Assembly: GCA_027484105.1 (NCBI GenBank)
Contig: JAIXUG010000016.1
Coordinates: forward strand, 1 to 64,000
Source: Comamonadaceae bacterium
GTDB lineage: Bacteria > Pseudomonadota > Gammaproteobacteria > Burkholderiales > Burkholderiaceae_C
Direction of reading: 5' to 3'
Length of the DNA: 64,000 bases
How positions within the stretch are numbered: the stretch's first letter is position 1; each line of letters starts with the position of its first letter. The notes under the pieces are model-generated. The model did no database searches and was not told the DNA's origin. It saw only the letters and a program-made list of their open reading frames with translations. The translations under genes and the position numbers were made by a program. Shown here one piece after another: positions 12,601 through 19,178 of the stretch.

Positions 12601-15600
12601 CGCTGAGGGTGGTGGTGCCAGCGTAGCTGTTGGTGCCCGTCAAGGTGAGGGTGCCTGCACCCAGCTTGGTCAAGGTGCCGGTGCCGCTGATATCCCCGCC
12701 TACCGTCAAGTCATTCGATCGGTTGAAGGTCAAAGCCGCGTTGTTGACGATGGCCCCAGAGCCCAGGGTGCCCGTTGTACCGCCTGAGCCGACCTGCAAA
12801 GCACCTGCGCTGATGGTGGTGGCGCCGGTGTAACTGTTGGCCCCTGTCAGCGTGAGGGTGCCCGCACCCAGCTTGGTCAAGGTGCTGTCGGTGCCAGAGA
12901 TGATGCCGCTGTAGGTGCTGTTGCCAGACTGGGTCACGCTTAAGGCACGGCCACTGGCCAGCGCAATGTTGCCGCTGCCAGTGACGGTTGCCGCATTGAA
13001 GGTCACATTGCCTGTGGTGGCGTTGGTGGTGGTGAGGCCTGCATTGAGATCGATGATGGCGGCAAAAATGTTGACGGGGCCTGCAATGCTGGTGTTCTCG
13101 CCAACTCTGATGTCGCTGGTGTTGCCCGTTTTGCCCAGGTTGAGACCGGTCAAAGTTGAATTGATGGCGAAGAAATCGCTGCCAATGCTTTGCCCGAAAA
13201 CCGCGTCGCTGGGCTCGAAGGTGAAAACGCCCGTGCCGTTGATGGCGGGCTTTGAGCTCAGAGACCAGACGACTGTTTCGGCGCGTACCGTCACGTTACC
13301 AGAGCCGGGGTTCACGGTCACATGGTCGAGGTTCACTAGGCCACTGCCGTTGGCGTCGCCATCTCCCCACAGAATCACATTGCCGTTGTTGGAGGTGATT
13401 GTTTTGGCGGATGTGTTGGCGTTTGTGATGATGTCGCTGCTGGCTCGGATGAGGATTTCTGCGCCACTGGCGGTGCTGGTCAGACCGCTGTTGAGGGTGA
13501 TGTTGCCACCGAACAAAGAGATGGGGCCAGCGATGCTGGGGGAACCCGTCAGGGTGATGGCCTGTGTGTTGCCCGGTTTGCCGAGGGTCAAGCCGCTGAG
13601 TGTGCTGCCAAAAGTCAGACGGGCTGTGTCCAAGGGGTTGGAAAAACTTGCACCACTGGGTTGAATGGTGGCGGCCCCAGACGATACCAACGCCAGGTTA
13701 CCTGCTGCGTTCATGCTCAGGTGGTTGGTGGTGATGGTGATGGGGCTGCTGCTGGTGGCAATGGCGCCGCCTTGGCCAATCACCGTATTGCGCTGCGACA
13801 CACCGATGGCACTGGTTCCGGCACCGGTGTTGGTGCTGATGTTGATGGCCCCCGATGCGGCGAGGATTTGGGTGGTGTCCAGGTAAACGCCCAAAGTGTT
13901 GCCTTGGCCGACGATGTCGATCGACCCGGTGCCGGTACTCTGAACCACCTTGGAAAGGCCGTTGTTGAAGACCAAGCCGAAAGTGCTGTTGTTTGCGATG
14001 CCAGTGATGGATATCGCCGACCCGCCGTTGCTGGCGGAGGTCATGGTCAGCGCGTCTTCGAAAGACAAGCCTGATCCGGTATTGGATCGCACATCGATGG
14101 CAATCCGGCCAGTCCCTGCATTGATGGTGGTGGGACCCATGAAATAGCCGCCAATAAAATTATCCGTTGCATTGGCGCGCATGGTGATGTTGCCGCCACC
14201 AGAGTTGATGTCAATTGTCCAATCCGCCCAGATTTGAACTGCAGACCCAGCGGGTGCGCCAAAACCGTTGTCTGCACCACCGGCCAGGGTGATGTTGCCG
14301 CCTCGGGTGCTGAGACTGACTGTCCCCCCAAACCTGATGCTGCCTGTCCGGTTGTTGTCGGTGTCTGCCCAATAGGTGAGATGGCCACCAATATTCACGT
14401 CAACGAAGACGTCTGTTTGGATGGTATTGTGTGCTCTGAAGGTCAGGTTATTGGCGCTGGCCGAGATGATGTCAGCGTTGATGAAGATATTTCCTTGTTC
14501 ACTGCCCGAGTCGCTGGTGGAAATGGTGATGCTGTTGTTGGCCAAGTTGTTGACCAAGGTGGTCGCACCGATGCCACTGATGGTCTGTGCGCCGCTTCCA
14601 GCGCTGATGGTGAAGTTCGTTGGGTCCAGCAGCCAATGGCCGGTGGTGCCTTGTGGCGCCGAGGTGTTCACCTGGCCTGTTTCGGCCACGCGCAAGGTTT
14701 TGCCCGAGGTTTCGACGTGACCGCCATGGCCACTTTGCGCACCGCCACGCGCTAGCACTTGGCCCGCAAAGTCGGTGCTGCCGCCGTCGCGGTGGATATC
14801 GGACCACAAGACGACTGTGCCGCCGTCGCCGTTTTGCGTGGCGCTGGCGTCAATGCTGGCGCCTTGTGCCATGGTCACGGTGGTGGCTTGGTGCAGCGCG
14901 TTCGGGTCGGCCAACACGCGGCGCTCGGCGTTGGCGCCGCCTTGCCAGTCACCACCCACCAGCACATGGCCGCCACCTGTGGCGCCCTGGGCGTTGATGC
15001 TGGTGTGATCCAAAAGGGCAATGTGATCACCCACCAGGATGGTGCCGCCACCCTGGCCCGTGCGCCCACGGGTGGTGAGCGTGCTGTGGCCCATCATGGC
15101 CAGTCGGCCCTGACCCGGCGCATCGGGTGCGTTGTGGTTTTGGGGCAGGGGGTTGGGGTTGTTCGCTTGCGCCGGTGCACCGGCCCGCAAATGGATGTTT
15201 CCGCCCTGGCCGCCGCTGGCGTCGAGTGTGGCGTTGTTCAGATCCAGGTCGCCTTGGGCCTCGATGTGGATTTGGCCACCTTGGGTGTTGGGTGTCGCCG
15301 CCGCGCTGTCTTGCGTGGCTTGCACGCTCACGCTGCCTTGCAGTTGCACTTTGCCGGTGGTCTGGATGCTGAGTGCACCGCCCTGTGTGGGGGCGCTCAG
15401 GTCGATGCGGCCCGTGTCGGTTTGTGTGAAGTGAGTGGCCTGCACCTGCACGCTGCCTGCGCTGTGCTGGGGGCTGCCGGTGGTGCTGATGGTGCCGCTG
15501 TTGTTGACCTCGGGGGCGCTGATTTCGATGCGGCCTGCTGGGCCGCTGTCGGCGCTGGGGCTCCCAGCCGCCGCCGTTGTGGCGTTGGCACTCACGGTGC

Positions 15601-16534
15601 CGGTGTTGTCGATGCGCTTGCTGGCCGACAGCACAATGCGCCCGCCTTGTTGCTGCAAGCCATTGGCCTCGATGCGGCCACTGTTCTTGACCACGCCGCC
15701 CACCAGTCGGTCCAGCGACTGGGCGCTGATGATGATCAAACCACCTGGGGCCTGAACTGCGTGGCGGTTGTCCACCAAAGCGGCAATTTGACTGGGCTCG
15801 ACGCGAATGCTGGTCAAGCGTTTGTTGGTGTCAAACTTCAGGTCTATGGCCTCTCCTGCGGCCAAGGCCACAGTGCCCATGTGCGCGATCACGGCGCCTT
15901 GGTTGCGCACCTCAGGCGCGAGCAGGGCGATGTAGCCGCCCAGAGCGGCTTTGATCTCGCCCTCGTTGACCACTTTGCCGGTGCTGCCGTTGCGCTCAAA
16001 GCGGTTTTTACCGGCCATGAAGTCGGCGTCGCTCATGCCATGTGTGGTGGCCACGATGCCGCCCACGTCCACCCGTGCGTCTTTGCCAAAGTACACGCCC
16101 GCCGGGTTGCTCAAAACCACCTGGCCGTTGGCGCTGATGCGGCCAAAGATCTGGCTGGGGTCGGCGCTCATCACGCGGTTGAGCGTGACGCTGGCGGCGC
16201 TGGGTTGTTGAAACTGCACGTGGGCGTCTTTGCCCAGGTTGAAGCTTTGCCAGTGGATGGCAGCACGGTCTGTGCCTTGCTGAACCAGCATGTGGGCGCC
16301 GTTTTGGCTGATGCTGGCCTGGCCTGCGCTGACTTGTCCCCCGGTGGGCAGTGTGTGGGGCGGTGGCGCAGTCTGGGCGTGCGCACCATGAGCCAACAAC
16401 CCACCCAACAAGCTGGCCACCACGGTGGCCACTTTGGTGCCCGAGCTGGGTTTGCCTTTGGCCGACACAGTCTCTGCGGCGGCCACATAGGCTTGTTTGC
16501 TGGCGTTCCAAACACTGCGGAAGGACTTGTTCAT
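1..16534 (-). CDS. Giant TpsA adhesin of locus A (filamentous-haemagglutinin-like, two-partner secretion), C-terminus beyond the window
   Basis: Exported surface adhesin, threaded through the partner TpsB. The ATG at 16534 follows a purine-rich AGGGAA about 9 nt upstream and starts MNKSFRSVWNASKQAYVAAA, a typical extended signal peptide region, with likely cleavage after AHA (around residue 53). A TPS domain follows (about residues 60-300) with an NPAGVYF motif, the variant of NPNGI/NPNGV that marks TpsA N-termini. Next comes a beta-helix region. From about 13.1 to 5.6 kb lie many autotransporter-associated beta-strand repeats (motif GAGTLTLTGANSYTG), from 4.1 to 1.3 kb YDG/MBG-type repeats, and at 1-0.6 kb 89-residue tandem repeats. 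The frame read correctly at every point I translated (16.5-14 kb, 12.8 kb, 8 kb, 2.7-1.4 kb, 1-60) and I found no stop. More than 5500 codons lie in the window. The host ligand is unknown. Secretion type is high confidence; the function as adhesin is inferred from the family. Confidence 0.93.
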   Translation of the reverse strand, partial: MNKSFRSVWNASKQAYVAAAETVSAKGKPSSGTKVATVVASLLGGLLAHGAHAQTAPPPHTLPTGGQVSAGQASISQNGAHMLVQQGTDRAAIHWQSFNLGKDAHVQFQQPSAASVTLNRVMSADPSQIFGRISANGQVVLSNPAGVYFGKDARVDVGGIVATTHGMSDADFMAGKNRFERNGSTGKVVNEGEIKAALGGYIALLAPEVRNQGAVIAHMGTVALAAGEAIDLKFDTNKRLTSIRVEPSQIAALVDNRHAVQAPGGLIIISAQSLDRLVGGVVKNSGRIEANGLQQQGGRIVLSASKRIDNTGTVSANATTAAAGSPSADSGPAGRIEISAPEVNNSGTISTTGSPQHSAGSVQVQATHFTQTDTGRIDLSAPTQGGALSIQTTGKVQLQGSVSVQATQDSAAATPNTQGGQIHIEAQGDLDLNNATLDASGGQGGNIHLRAGAPAQANNPNPLPQNHNAPDAPGQGRLAMMGHSTLTTRGRTGQGGGTILVGDHIALLDHTSINAQGATGGGHVLVGGDWQGGANAERRVLADPNALHQATTVTMAQGASIDASATQNGDGGTVVLWSDIHRDGGSTDFAGQVLARGGAQSGHGGHVETSGKTLRVAETGQVNTSAPQGTTGHWLLDPTNFTISAGSGAQTISGIGATTLVNNLANNSITISTSDSGSEQGNIFINADIISASANNLTFRAHNTIQTDVFVDVNIGGHLTYWADTDNNRTGSIRFGGTVSLSTRGGNITLAGGADNGFGAPAGSAVQIWADWTIDINSGGGNITMRANATDNFIGGYFMGPTTINAGTGRIAIDVRSNTGSGLSFEDALTMTSASNGGSAISITGIANNSTFGLVFNNGLSKVVQSTGTGSIDIVGQGNTLGVYLDTTQILAASGAINISTNTGAGTSAIGVSQRNTVIGQGGAIATSSSPITITTNHLSMNAAGNLALVSSGAATIQPSGASFSNPLDTARLTFGSTLSGLTLGKPGNTQAITLTGSPSIAGPISLFGGNITLNSGLTSTASGAEILIRASSDIITNANTSAKTITSNNGNVILWGDGDANGSGLVNLDHVTVNPGSGNVTVRAETVVWSLSSKPAINGTGVFTFEPSDAVFGQSIGSDFFAINSTLTGLNLGKTGNTSDIRVGENTSIAGPVNIFAAIIDLNAGLTTTNATTGNVTFNAATVTGSGNIALASGRALSVTQSGNSTYSGIISGTDSTLTKLGAGTLTLTGANSYTGATTISAGALQVGSGGTTGTLGSGAIVNNAALTFNRSNDLTVGGDISGTGTLTKLGAGTLTLTGTNSYAGTTTLSAGTLQIGSGGTTGTLGTGAVTNNAALTFNRSTDLTVVGNISGTGTLTKLGSGILTLTGLSSYAGATTITSGGLVFSNNTRPSTPGFTGAGQLTIEPSTSFGAALNTNSYTYATTLTGLTLGKSGNTSNITVDSAITINGAISIDGGNVTVNAALTTTSGSSGAVLLRATAGVLSTANITTNGADITLWSNALTNTTTGSSVGGIQVNDNVVLDSRTAADRTASTHTTGGGAITLGGGSATGSTANGSTVPTGFAMNYSTTESGLILGTDSSTSHASGIRLLSGGGHISVSGRSNQAVGGNTLGIKTYEGLTVNAGTSGNITLNGLANSAGGSAGIDMQAFRNASTNTNAALASSFTTANGAIVFTGSTTGTGNGLQLGASSLTTGITLQATGTGSITLNGSGPTATNGDIFINNTNLLAANGNITLNSSGSGIVNSRVVNMGRLSGSSVTASSSNITVNANRPEFNLNATNFRTSGSVTIQPVGTSFSAPVSLPISNLTFSSDVSALTLGKSGNTANITLDSVITIAGPISIEGGNININGNLTSTGAVSAKARGNISQAAGVVITTNGGNLTYWADSNVDASGGITFAGAATINTGGGHITLAGGAGTTAPTGSAEQIFAPSTSPIVMNTGGGNLLIKTSASGTLASVHFAGDVTLDSGIGSLTVEARQTTTDSGNAIRAINFLGNTTIRSARPNATAISLTGGGGVGRGLFFESGRSHLIESTGTGGNIILTADSLSSSTLASDLSNAQISAPSGTVTMVSANDFLMGASSSINSAGLSVEVAANKNVTIQGSISGTGSTLTKSGTGRLILSGANSYSGATTISAGTLQVGDGGTTGTLGTGAIVNNAALTFNRSNNLAVANAISGTGTLTKLGAGTLTLTGANSYTGTTTVTTGTLQIGDGNTTGTLGTGAVTNNAALTFNRSTDLTVVGNISGTGTLTKLGSGILTLTGLSSYTGATTITSGGLVFSNNTRPGTSGFTGAGQLTIEPSTSFDAALNTNSYTYATTLTGLTLGKSGNTSNITVGSAITISGPISMEGGNIALNANLTSTLSGAAILAKATGNITSNASRTFQTNNGHLTLWADSDANGTGAIAIGNNNTLNSANGSTTSGLSGGGNITLAGGNDANTDGIPDGYAASSTLSGISLGTSNANATNLYSGGGDVIVRGRSTTIVGGDFFNRAGIFHWGSLLVDAGQGAVNFDGTSSTFYGINFVEPVTNTTAGTKHLQIISAKSAGDAISITGTSAATHGVVFNYNNPKEVLATGGGGISITGSGGVDHGIFLSNIDILATSGNIVLDGGSRGITVASGNSATLGKKAGTGITTSSSNITLTGDQFSINSPSTVDTTGTLTVQPFSTSFSSALTWPTSNLTLASSLTGLTLGKNGNTANITIGSAASIAGPIDVFAGILNLNAGLTTTNATTGNVTFNAATVTGSGNIALASGRALSVTQSGNSTYSGIISGTDSTLTKLGAGTLTLTGANSYTGDTTISAGTLQVGDGGTTGTLGTGAIVNNAALAFNRSNNLTVANAISGTGTLTKLGAGTLTLTGTNSYSGTTITAGTLQIGDGSTTGTLGTGAVTNNAALSFNRSDSLSVANAISGTGTLTKLSSGILTLTGLSSYTGATTITSGGLVFSNNTRPGTSGFTGAGQLTIEPSTSFSEALNTNSYTYATTLTGLTLGKSGNTSNITFGSALSINGPISVAGAGLITIGANITSQATTGTGIALNGNRIVQTTQAVTTSGADISYAVTGTPHDSNANFGIDFTALSGSRGSISAGGGNISLSAAFAAAAGAGGDRAIRLQFTDISTTGSGTINILGDASNNTANGGVRGIQITNVTLQSVNGAINVTGTAGLNGASRGIEANITSFRVLSQSGAITISDLMPAGSTAYNGMYLRPNLANDIIFGASATGGATSSSSVTIRSDRIAFDAVASVIKTTGAVVIESSGDSFQSDLTSGNLFSISPDLAPSSFRLGKTTNTSNITVPNPITVAGPISVHGGNLTISANLATTNTTTGDVTLNAATVSGNGNIALASSRALSVTQSGNSTYNGIVSGTGSTLTKLGAGTLTLTGANSYTGTTTISAGTLQVGSGSTTGTLGTGAIVNNAALTFNRSNNLAVGGDISGTGTLTNLGTGTLTLTGSNSYSGATTITAGTLQIGDGNSTGTLGTGAVVNNAALTFNRSNNLTVANVISGTGTLTKMGAGTLTLTSDNTYTGTTTNSVGGTLQVGDGGTTGALGAGNIINSGTLTFNRSDNLTVANNISGGGTLTHIGATTLNLTGVASYTGTTHIGNSNGSLVFKNNARPASNSYTGAGKLTIEPTTSFSNILMVNGTSFASTLTGFTLGLDTNTTSISILSAISIAGPIQIRSAGSVTISNNLTSAVSSGTGISVTSGFFRQDNNSTLLTSGGNISVTAVAPQTSVDDWAIQLSQANMNAAGGNITLNGSFVDSGVSGGNDAGLLAVTGTLQTSGTGAISLIGDARKALTSATATGIYTSSLAVTNSGSGGITVDAYGSNLSGSSIAYHLWFDTSYLASSGSIRLTDQTPAGRITGSHISISASSGREAFFGARSTSSITSSTADVTVQANSLTTPILNIQTSGNVVLESVNPSFTGAVTAPRITGTPASVRIGKSTNTADVTMGSTLTAAGPITVNGGAITINSAITATGSSITLKGSSGQAMTDGTSGFVVADALLLLGGNVTLDHGSNNVGTLAASGVGSLTYFDSSALSVGTVSGTTGLSASGVVSVATLSGDLTLGASVSTTSATANAVVINAGRSTGIGVTTGGNLLISGTPTVTAGTGGTIRLMSGSVSDSTGLTDLVGSGTGRFRYNSDENTTSFSTALSPNVINAIYRERPVVSVAGASNLTITYGDSLTLPGTATGTVNGDTMTMTVQSPQFSSAGLLRYSATPYNATSNLGALGYNVSGLSTTVTVNRKALTVSGLSSANKVYDGLNTATLSGTASLLAAVASGVGNNSDGARYTNDVVSLSGTPIATFNSANVAAATTVTFNGLTLTGTDANNYILTAPTDSRIITPRALTITAPSIASKLYDATTAAGALTLGTLSGMVSGQTLTRTGSAAALSSANVGSYTTTVSYTLGDGTGLASNYTLADSTGVAASITARPLTISAPSIASKAYDATTAAGTLTVGTLSGLVAGQTLGVTGSTSALSSANVGSYTTTVSYTLANGTGLASNYSLANTTGVSASITPKALTISAPSIADKMYNASTAAGTLTIGTLSGLVAGQTLGVTGSASALSSANVGSYTTTVSYTLANGTGLASNYSLANTTGVAANIIAKALTISAPSIANKVYDGSPTAGTLTIGTLSGLVTGETVTVVGSAAALPSANAGNYTTTVSYTLGNGTGLASNYSLANSTNVAASIGQAILTVRANNDAKFVTQADTANFAGLSYSGFVNGDTISVLSGTPTVTRSNASNSAAGTYTGVLIPGGLTVANYQLNYVPGDFTIVGSNQMLVRVNNESTTYGTAANYGLTSAAYYNGNAVVTLGSGIGSITDLGNNRFTVNDGANGSATFTVLPTGSGITSSAGQLKVGSYQLRADDVTKVNDANFSGNLVLVGSHTVNPKTLIASITGTTSKVYDGNKNLTTPTLALTGLEAGDLVSVAGTGQFASRNAGINLSYSVGNLILSGTDAGNYSIAPGTSLAGTNGTITAKAITLNPQSVTKTYDGASTYAANSADLNVLTAFLGVDGDTVSAATLAFADKNVGSNKTLTVSGVTIADGNGGNNYTVTLGSNTTSTITRLNSVTWVGGTTGNWFDPNNWTGGAVPDLSNVANVVIPSGVTVSFGGTVVAPAQSGAVNIDGLTGAGGNLSQSAGTLNVGAGGITLGSLTQSDGILVNTGSTTLDTFTQSGGSFSGTGNMTATSFAQTGGSTSLLANLSVAQSFNQGSQGNVSVGGNANITDTAGGLQLGNLTSTGTLSVSSTDGAITQASGTALIAQSTSSFTATQGGQPAAITLGNAGNDFVGAVSLNGSNVSIVDVNALTLGNVTATGNLNATAATDLAVNGVVSANTLGLTATSGDITQGANGSLTVATGPANLTAGDDITLGGANDFNGAVNATGNDITLNDVNALTLGNVTATGNLNATAATDLAVNGAVSANTLDLTATSGDIMQGANGTLTVATGPANLTAGDDITLGGANDFNGAVNATGNDITLNDVNALTLGNVTATGNLNATAATDLAVNG
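2435..3520 (-). repeat. Four tandem 261-bp YDG-type repeats in TpsA-A
   Basis: The landmark gtagtt recurs at 2498, 2759, 3020 and 3281, exactly 261 bp (87 codons) apart, with a diverged fifth unit at 3539. Units two and three differ at only a few bases, which implies recent duplication. Each encodes a domain with a KxYDxT-like opening and SYTLGDGTGLASNYTLA, matching the YDG/MBG adhesin repeat type. Confidence 0.9.
7490..8395 (-). repeat. Long adhesin module, copy 1 (PATR-rich, about 0.9 kb)
   Basis: This block of autotransporter-type beta-strand repeats is nearly identical to the block at about 12170-13050. Matching landmarks lie 4680 bp apart (7950 and 12630; 8235 and 12915), which keeps the frame. 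A shorter relative lies at about 9480-10150. Confidence 0.8.
9480..10150 (-). repeat. Long adhesin module, copy 2 (shorter)
   Basis: Shares the same order of sequence blocks as copies 1 and 3, including the stretch with ccgctggtgatggtggtggc and the following two beta-strand units. It lacks the last roughly 250 bp of the other copies, and unrelated sequence follows from about 10160. Confidence 0.75.
12170..13050 (-). repeat. Long adhesin module, copy 3 (about 0.9 kb)
   Basis: Near-identical partner of copy 1, offset by 4677-4680 bp with one 3-bp difference in spacing. By eye, only scattered single-base differences occur over the last 350 bp. Confidence 0.8.
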
Positions 16535-16555
16535 GGTGCTGCGTTCCCTGGGGAA

Positions 16556-17419
16556 TTACTGGGCTTGTGCTTTGCCGGTGTTCTGGGGTGCGGTGCGTGG
16601 GGCCTCGGGCTGGCTGCGCTCGAGCAGCGGGACCAGGTTGCGCAAAGACAGCATGTGCGCGTGGATGACGGCCATCTCGCCGCCCTTGAACCAGGTCACG
16701 ATCTTGTCGTCGGGCAATTCGCGCAGCTTGACTTCGTCAACAATCCAGACGCCTTCCACAACCGCGCTGCGCTCACCCAGGCGCACCTGCAAGTTTTGTT
16801 GCATCAACAGGCCTGCTTGTTCGAGTTGCTGCGCAATGGCGCTGCTGCGTTGCGCTTGGGTCTGGAAGTCGGCCAGCAGTTGCAGCACGCTTTTGGCCAG
16901 CTCGGTCGGCTCGCCTTGGCTGTCAAACAGCGGCTCGCCCTCTTTGCCCAGATGGGGAGATGCCAGGTCGGCCGCCAGGCTCAGTTGTTTGTTGTCGCTC
17001 TCAGCCAGGATGAAGGGGTAGCGGCGCACGCTGGCGGGCACGTAGCGGGCTGTCCATTGCCCTTTGGCATCCACAAAGGCGTTGTGACCGACTTGCAAGC
17101 CGGTGAGTGCCAGGGCCAGCCATTGGCCATCTTGGCCTTTGTTGAACACGATGGGGTATTCCAGGCACGCCTCTGGAAATTCGGCCGCCAAGAGGGGCAC
17201 AGCCTGGTTTTTGGCTGCAAATTGGGCGGTGGCGCTGGGCTGCAAGCGCAGGTTCTTGTGCTGTTCGCGGTCGAGCACAACAGGGTTTTGGTAGAAGAAG
17301 GCGGTGATGGGGGTATCGTTGTTCATGGGGCGTATCCGTTGTGGGGTGTTGGTTGTTTGTGCGAATGCGTTGGCGATGCAAAAAAGCAGGGCCATACCTG
17401 CTTGGAGTTTGTGTTTCAT
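16556..17419 (-). CDS. Secreted SapC-family protein between TpsB and TpsA
   Basis: A 287-residue protein of the SapC family (named after an S-layer-associated protein; biochemical role unknown). Family hallmarks are a core with VPLLAAEFPEACLEYPIVF and RRYPFIL, as in other SapC proteins. I chose the ATG at 17419 because it gives MKHKLQAGMALLFCIANAFA, a good signal peptide, and lies one base after the TpsB stop (TGA-A-ATG). The alternative is the ATG at 17326 (MNNDTPITAF), the usual SapC-like start without a signal. The stop is 21 bp before the TpsA ATG, so the gene is co-transcribed with and translationally close to both TPS partners. Locus B has no such gene. It may assist or anchor the adhesin at the surface, but that is inference. 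Confidence 0.82.
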   Translation of the reverse strand: MKHKLQAGMALLFCIANAFAQTTNTPQRIRPMNNDTPITAFFYQNPVVLDREQHKNLRLQPSATAQFAAKNQAVPLLAAEFPEACLEYPIVFNKGQDGQWLALALTGLQVGHNAFVDAKGQWTARYVPASVRRYPFILAESDNKQLSLAADLASPHLGKEGEPLFDSQGEPTELAKSVLQLLADFQTQAQRSSAIAQQLEQAGLLMQQNLQVRLGERSAVVEGVWIVDEVKLRELPDDKIVTWFKGGEMAVIHAHMLSLRNLVPLLERSQPEAPRTAPQNTGKAQAQ

Positions 17420-17420
17420 T

Positions 17421-19115
17421 TCAGAAAGGGACGCTGGCGGAGAGCCAGAGGCGGTTGCGCTTGAGGGTGCCGTCGCTGTCGGTACCGCTTGGAGTGGGTT
17501 TGGGGTTGTTGCCGATGCGTTGAGCCCAAGTGATGCGTGTGTTGATGCCCTTGGGGCCTTGCCAGCTGGCACTCAGGCCATGGCCGCTGAGCGACAGCGT
17601 GCTGGTGGCATTGCCTGAGGCGGTGGGCAGGCTGACCACACGGCCTTGGTCGACAAAGGCGCTGAGCACCCAGCTTGGGTTGATGCGCCAACGCCATTCG
17701 GCGGTCAGCACTTGGCCACGGTCGCCGCCAAGCTCGCTGACGGGGTAAGCGCGCACCGTGCCCGAGCCACCGATGTAGAACTTTTCTGACGAGTCCAGGG
17801 CTTGGTTGGTGTGTTGCCCTTGCAAGCTAAGCAACAACGAGTGCGCGCCTGTGACGGTTTGCTGACGCGAGAGGCTGTAGTTGATCTTCGAGAAACTGCG
17901 CTCGATGCTGTCCACCAAACTGTGGGCCTGCATGTGGCTCAGCCGCCCTTGCAGCCATTGCGCGGACGCGCTGTTGGCGCCGCCTTGGCCCCAGTTGTCA
18001 AAGCGGTTGCCCGACAGACCCAAGCGAATGGCGTTGGTGTTGTAGTCGGAGTAGCTTTTGGCGTTGTCAGGGGTGCTGCTGCGGTTGTCGCTGTAAAAGC
18101 GTTTGGTTTCCAGGCCGCCCGAAAAGTACGCGTTGTGCAGCCTTGCGCGCAACAAGGGGTAGCTCCAGTCCAGGCCCATGCTGCTGGAGCTGCCCTGGAT
18201 GTTCAGATCGCGAATGCTTTGAGGGCCATCGACCACCTTGTATTGCATGTGGCTGGCGCTGATGCCCACGCGCAGACCGCTGAAACCGAAGGGACGTGTG
18301 TAGGCGATGCGCCCATAGTCACTGCCTTGGGTGAGTAAACCGTTCAGACTGAGCAGGTCACCACGGCCGGTGGGGCTGTTGATGTTGAGGTTGGCCGTCA
18401 GGCGCTCGCTGCCGATGGATTTGGCCCCGGTGTTGTCCAGCCCGATGTCGCCATAAATCAAGGGCTCGTCGGTGGTTTGCAATGCCAGCGCGGTTTCGCC
18501 CTCGCTGGCGCCGGGCACCAGTGTGCCCGCCACGCTGATGCCGGGCAGGTCGTCGGCCAAGAGCAGGGCGCGGTCGAGCGCGTTGGCGTCCAGGGCTTGG
18601 CCCGGTGCTTGCTGTTGAGTGAAGAAAGCTTGCAATTGCTCGCGCATCACGCGTTTTGGGGCTTCGCCTTCAAAGCGCAAACCTGCAAACCGCGCTTCGA
18701 TCACCTGCAAGGTCAGGACGCCTTCGCTGATGTCTTGTTCTGGCAAGTAAACACGCACGATCCAGCCTGCCTGTCGGTAAGCGGTGGCGACCGCATCAGC
18801 GGCGCGCTGGAGACCGGCAAAGTCGAGCTGTTGCCCTATAAAACCCTGCAGGGCGGGGGCCAGTTGTGCGCTGCTGAGCAAGGTGTTGCCTGCAAATCGG
18901 AAGGATTTGACCATGACGGTCATGCCCGATGTGGGCTGGATGGGGGGAGGCAGTGGCGCGCTTTGGGGCCGCGCCGCGGGCAAAGGCAGAGAGCGTTGTT
19001 GCTCGATTTGCTGACGCAAGCTGCCAGCGTCTGGAGGCGTTTGGGCCCAGCCCGAAAAGCTCAGCCCCAATGCGATAGGCAAAGGCCAATAAGTAGGAAG
19101 AGGTCGGCTGGGCAT
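17421..19115 (-). CDS. TpsB outer-membrane transporter of locus A (FhaC/ShlB family)
   Basis: Two-partner secretion pore of 564 residues that should export the TpsA-A adhesin. The ATG at 19115 gives MPSRPLPTYWPLPIALGLSF and a signal peptide ending GWA; a TTG at 19127 is an upstream alternative. Around residues 65-215 lie two POTRA-like segments (AYRQAGWIVRVYLPEQDI), followed by a 16-strand-type beta barrel. The L6-loop motif appears as GTVRAYPVSELGGDRG, and the C-terminus is LWLSASVPF, with the terminal Phe usual in outer-membrane proteins. It is followed after one base by the SapC gene and preceded by the phased repeats at 19179-19208. Homologous along its length to the locus B transporter, but clearly diverged. 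Confidence 0.94.
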   Translation of the reverse strand: MPSRPLPTYWPLPIALGLSFSGWAQTPPDAGSLRQQIEQQRSLPLPAARPQSAPLPPPIQPTSGMTVMVKSFRFAGNTLLSSAQLAPALQGFIGQQLDFAGLQRAADAVATAYRQAGWIVRVYLPEQDISEGVLTLQVIEARFAGLRFEGEAPKRVMREQLQAFFTQQQAPGQALDANALDRALLLADDLPGISVAGTLVPGASEGETALALQTTDEPLIYGDIGLDNTGAKSIGSERLTANLNINSPTGRGDLLSLNGLLTQGSDYGRIAYTRPFGFSGLRVGISASHMQYKVVDGPQSIRDLNIQGSSSSMGLDWSYPLLRARLHNAYFSGGLETKRFYSDNRSSTPDNAKSYSDYNTNAIRLGLSGNRFDNWGQGGANSASAQWLQGRLSHMQAHSLVDSIERSFSKINYSLSRQQTVTGAHSLLLSLQGQHTNQALDSSEKFYIGGSGTVRAYPVSELGGDRGQVLTAEWRWRINPSWVLSAFVDQGRVVSLPTASGNATSTLSLSGHGLSASWQGPKGINTRITWAQRIGNNPKPTPSGTDSDGTLKRNRLWLSASVPF

Positions 19116-19178
19116 TTTGCGGGTCAATGTGGGTCAAAAACAGGTCACACAAGGATAAAGCGTGAGAACCTTTTTTTG

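Noticed and set aside
6-13886. Many short plus-strand frames with repeated MALESA-, VKVRVPAPSLVKVPVPL-like sequences
   Set aside because: They are antisense readings of the TpsA-A repeats; their repetition mirrors the adhesin repeats.
14759-17464. A 901-codon plus-strand frame across the TpsA start, sapC and the TpsB end
   Set aside because: It is antisense to three genes with clear domain signatures and signal peptides, and it has no recognisable domain.
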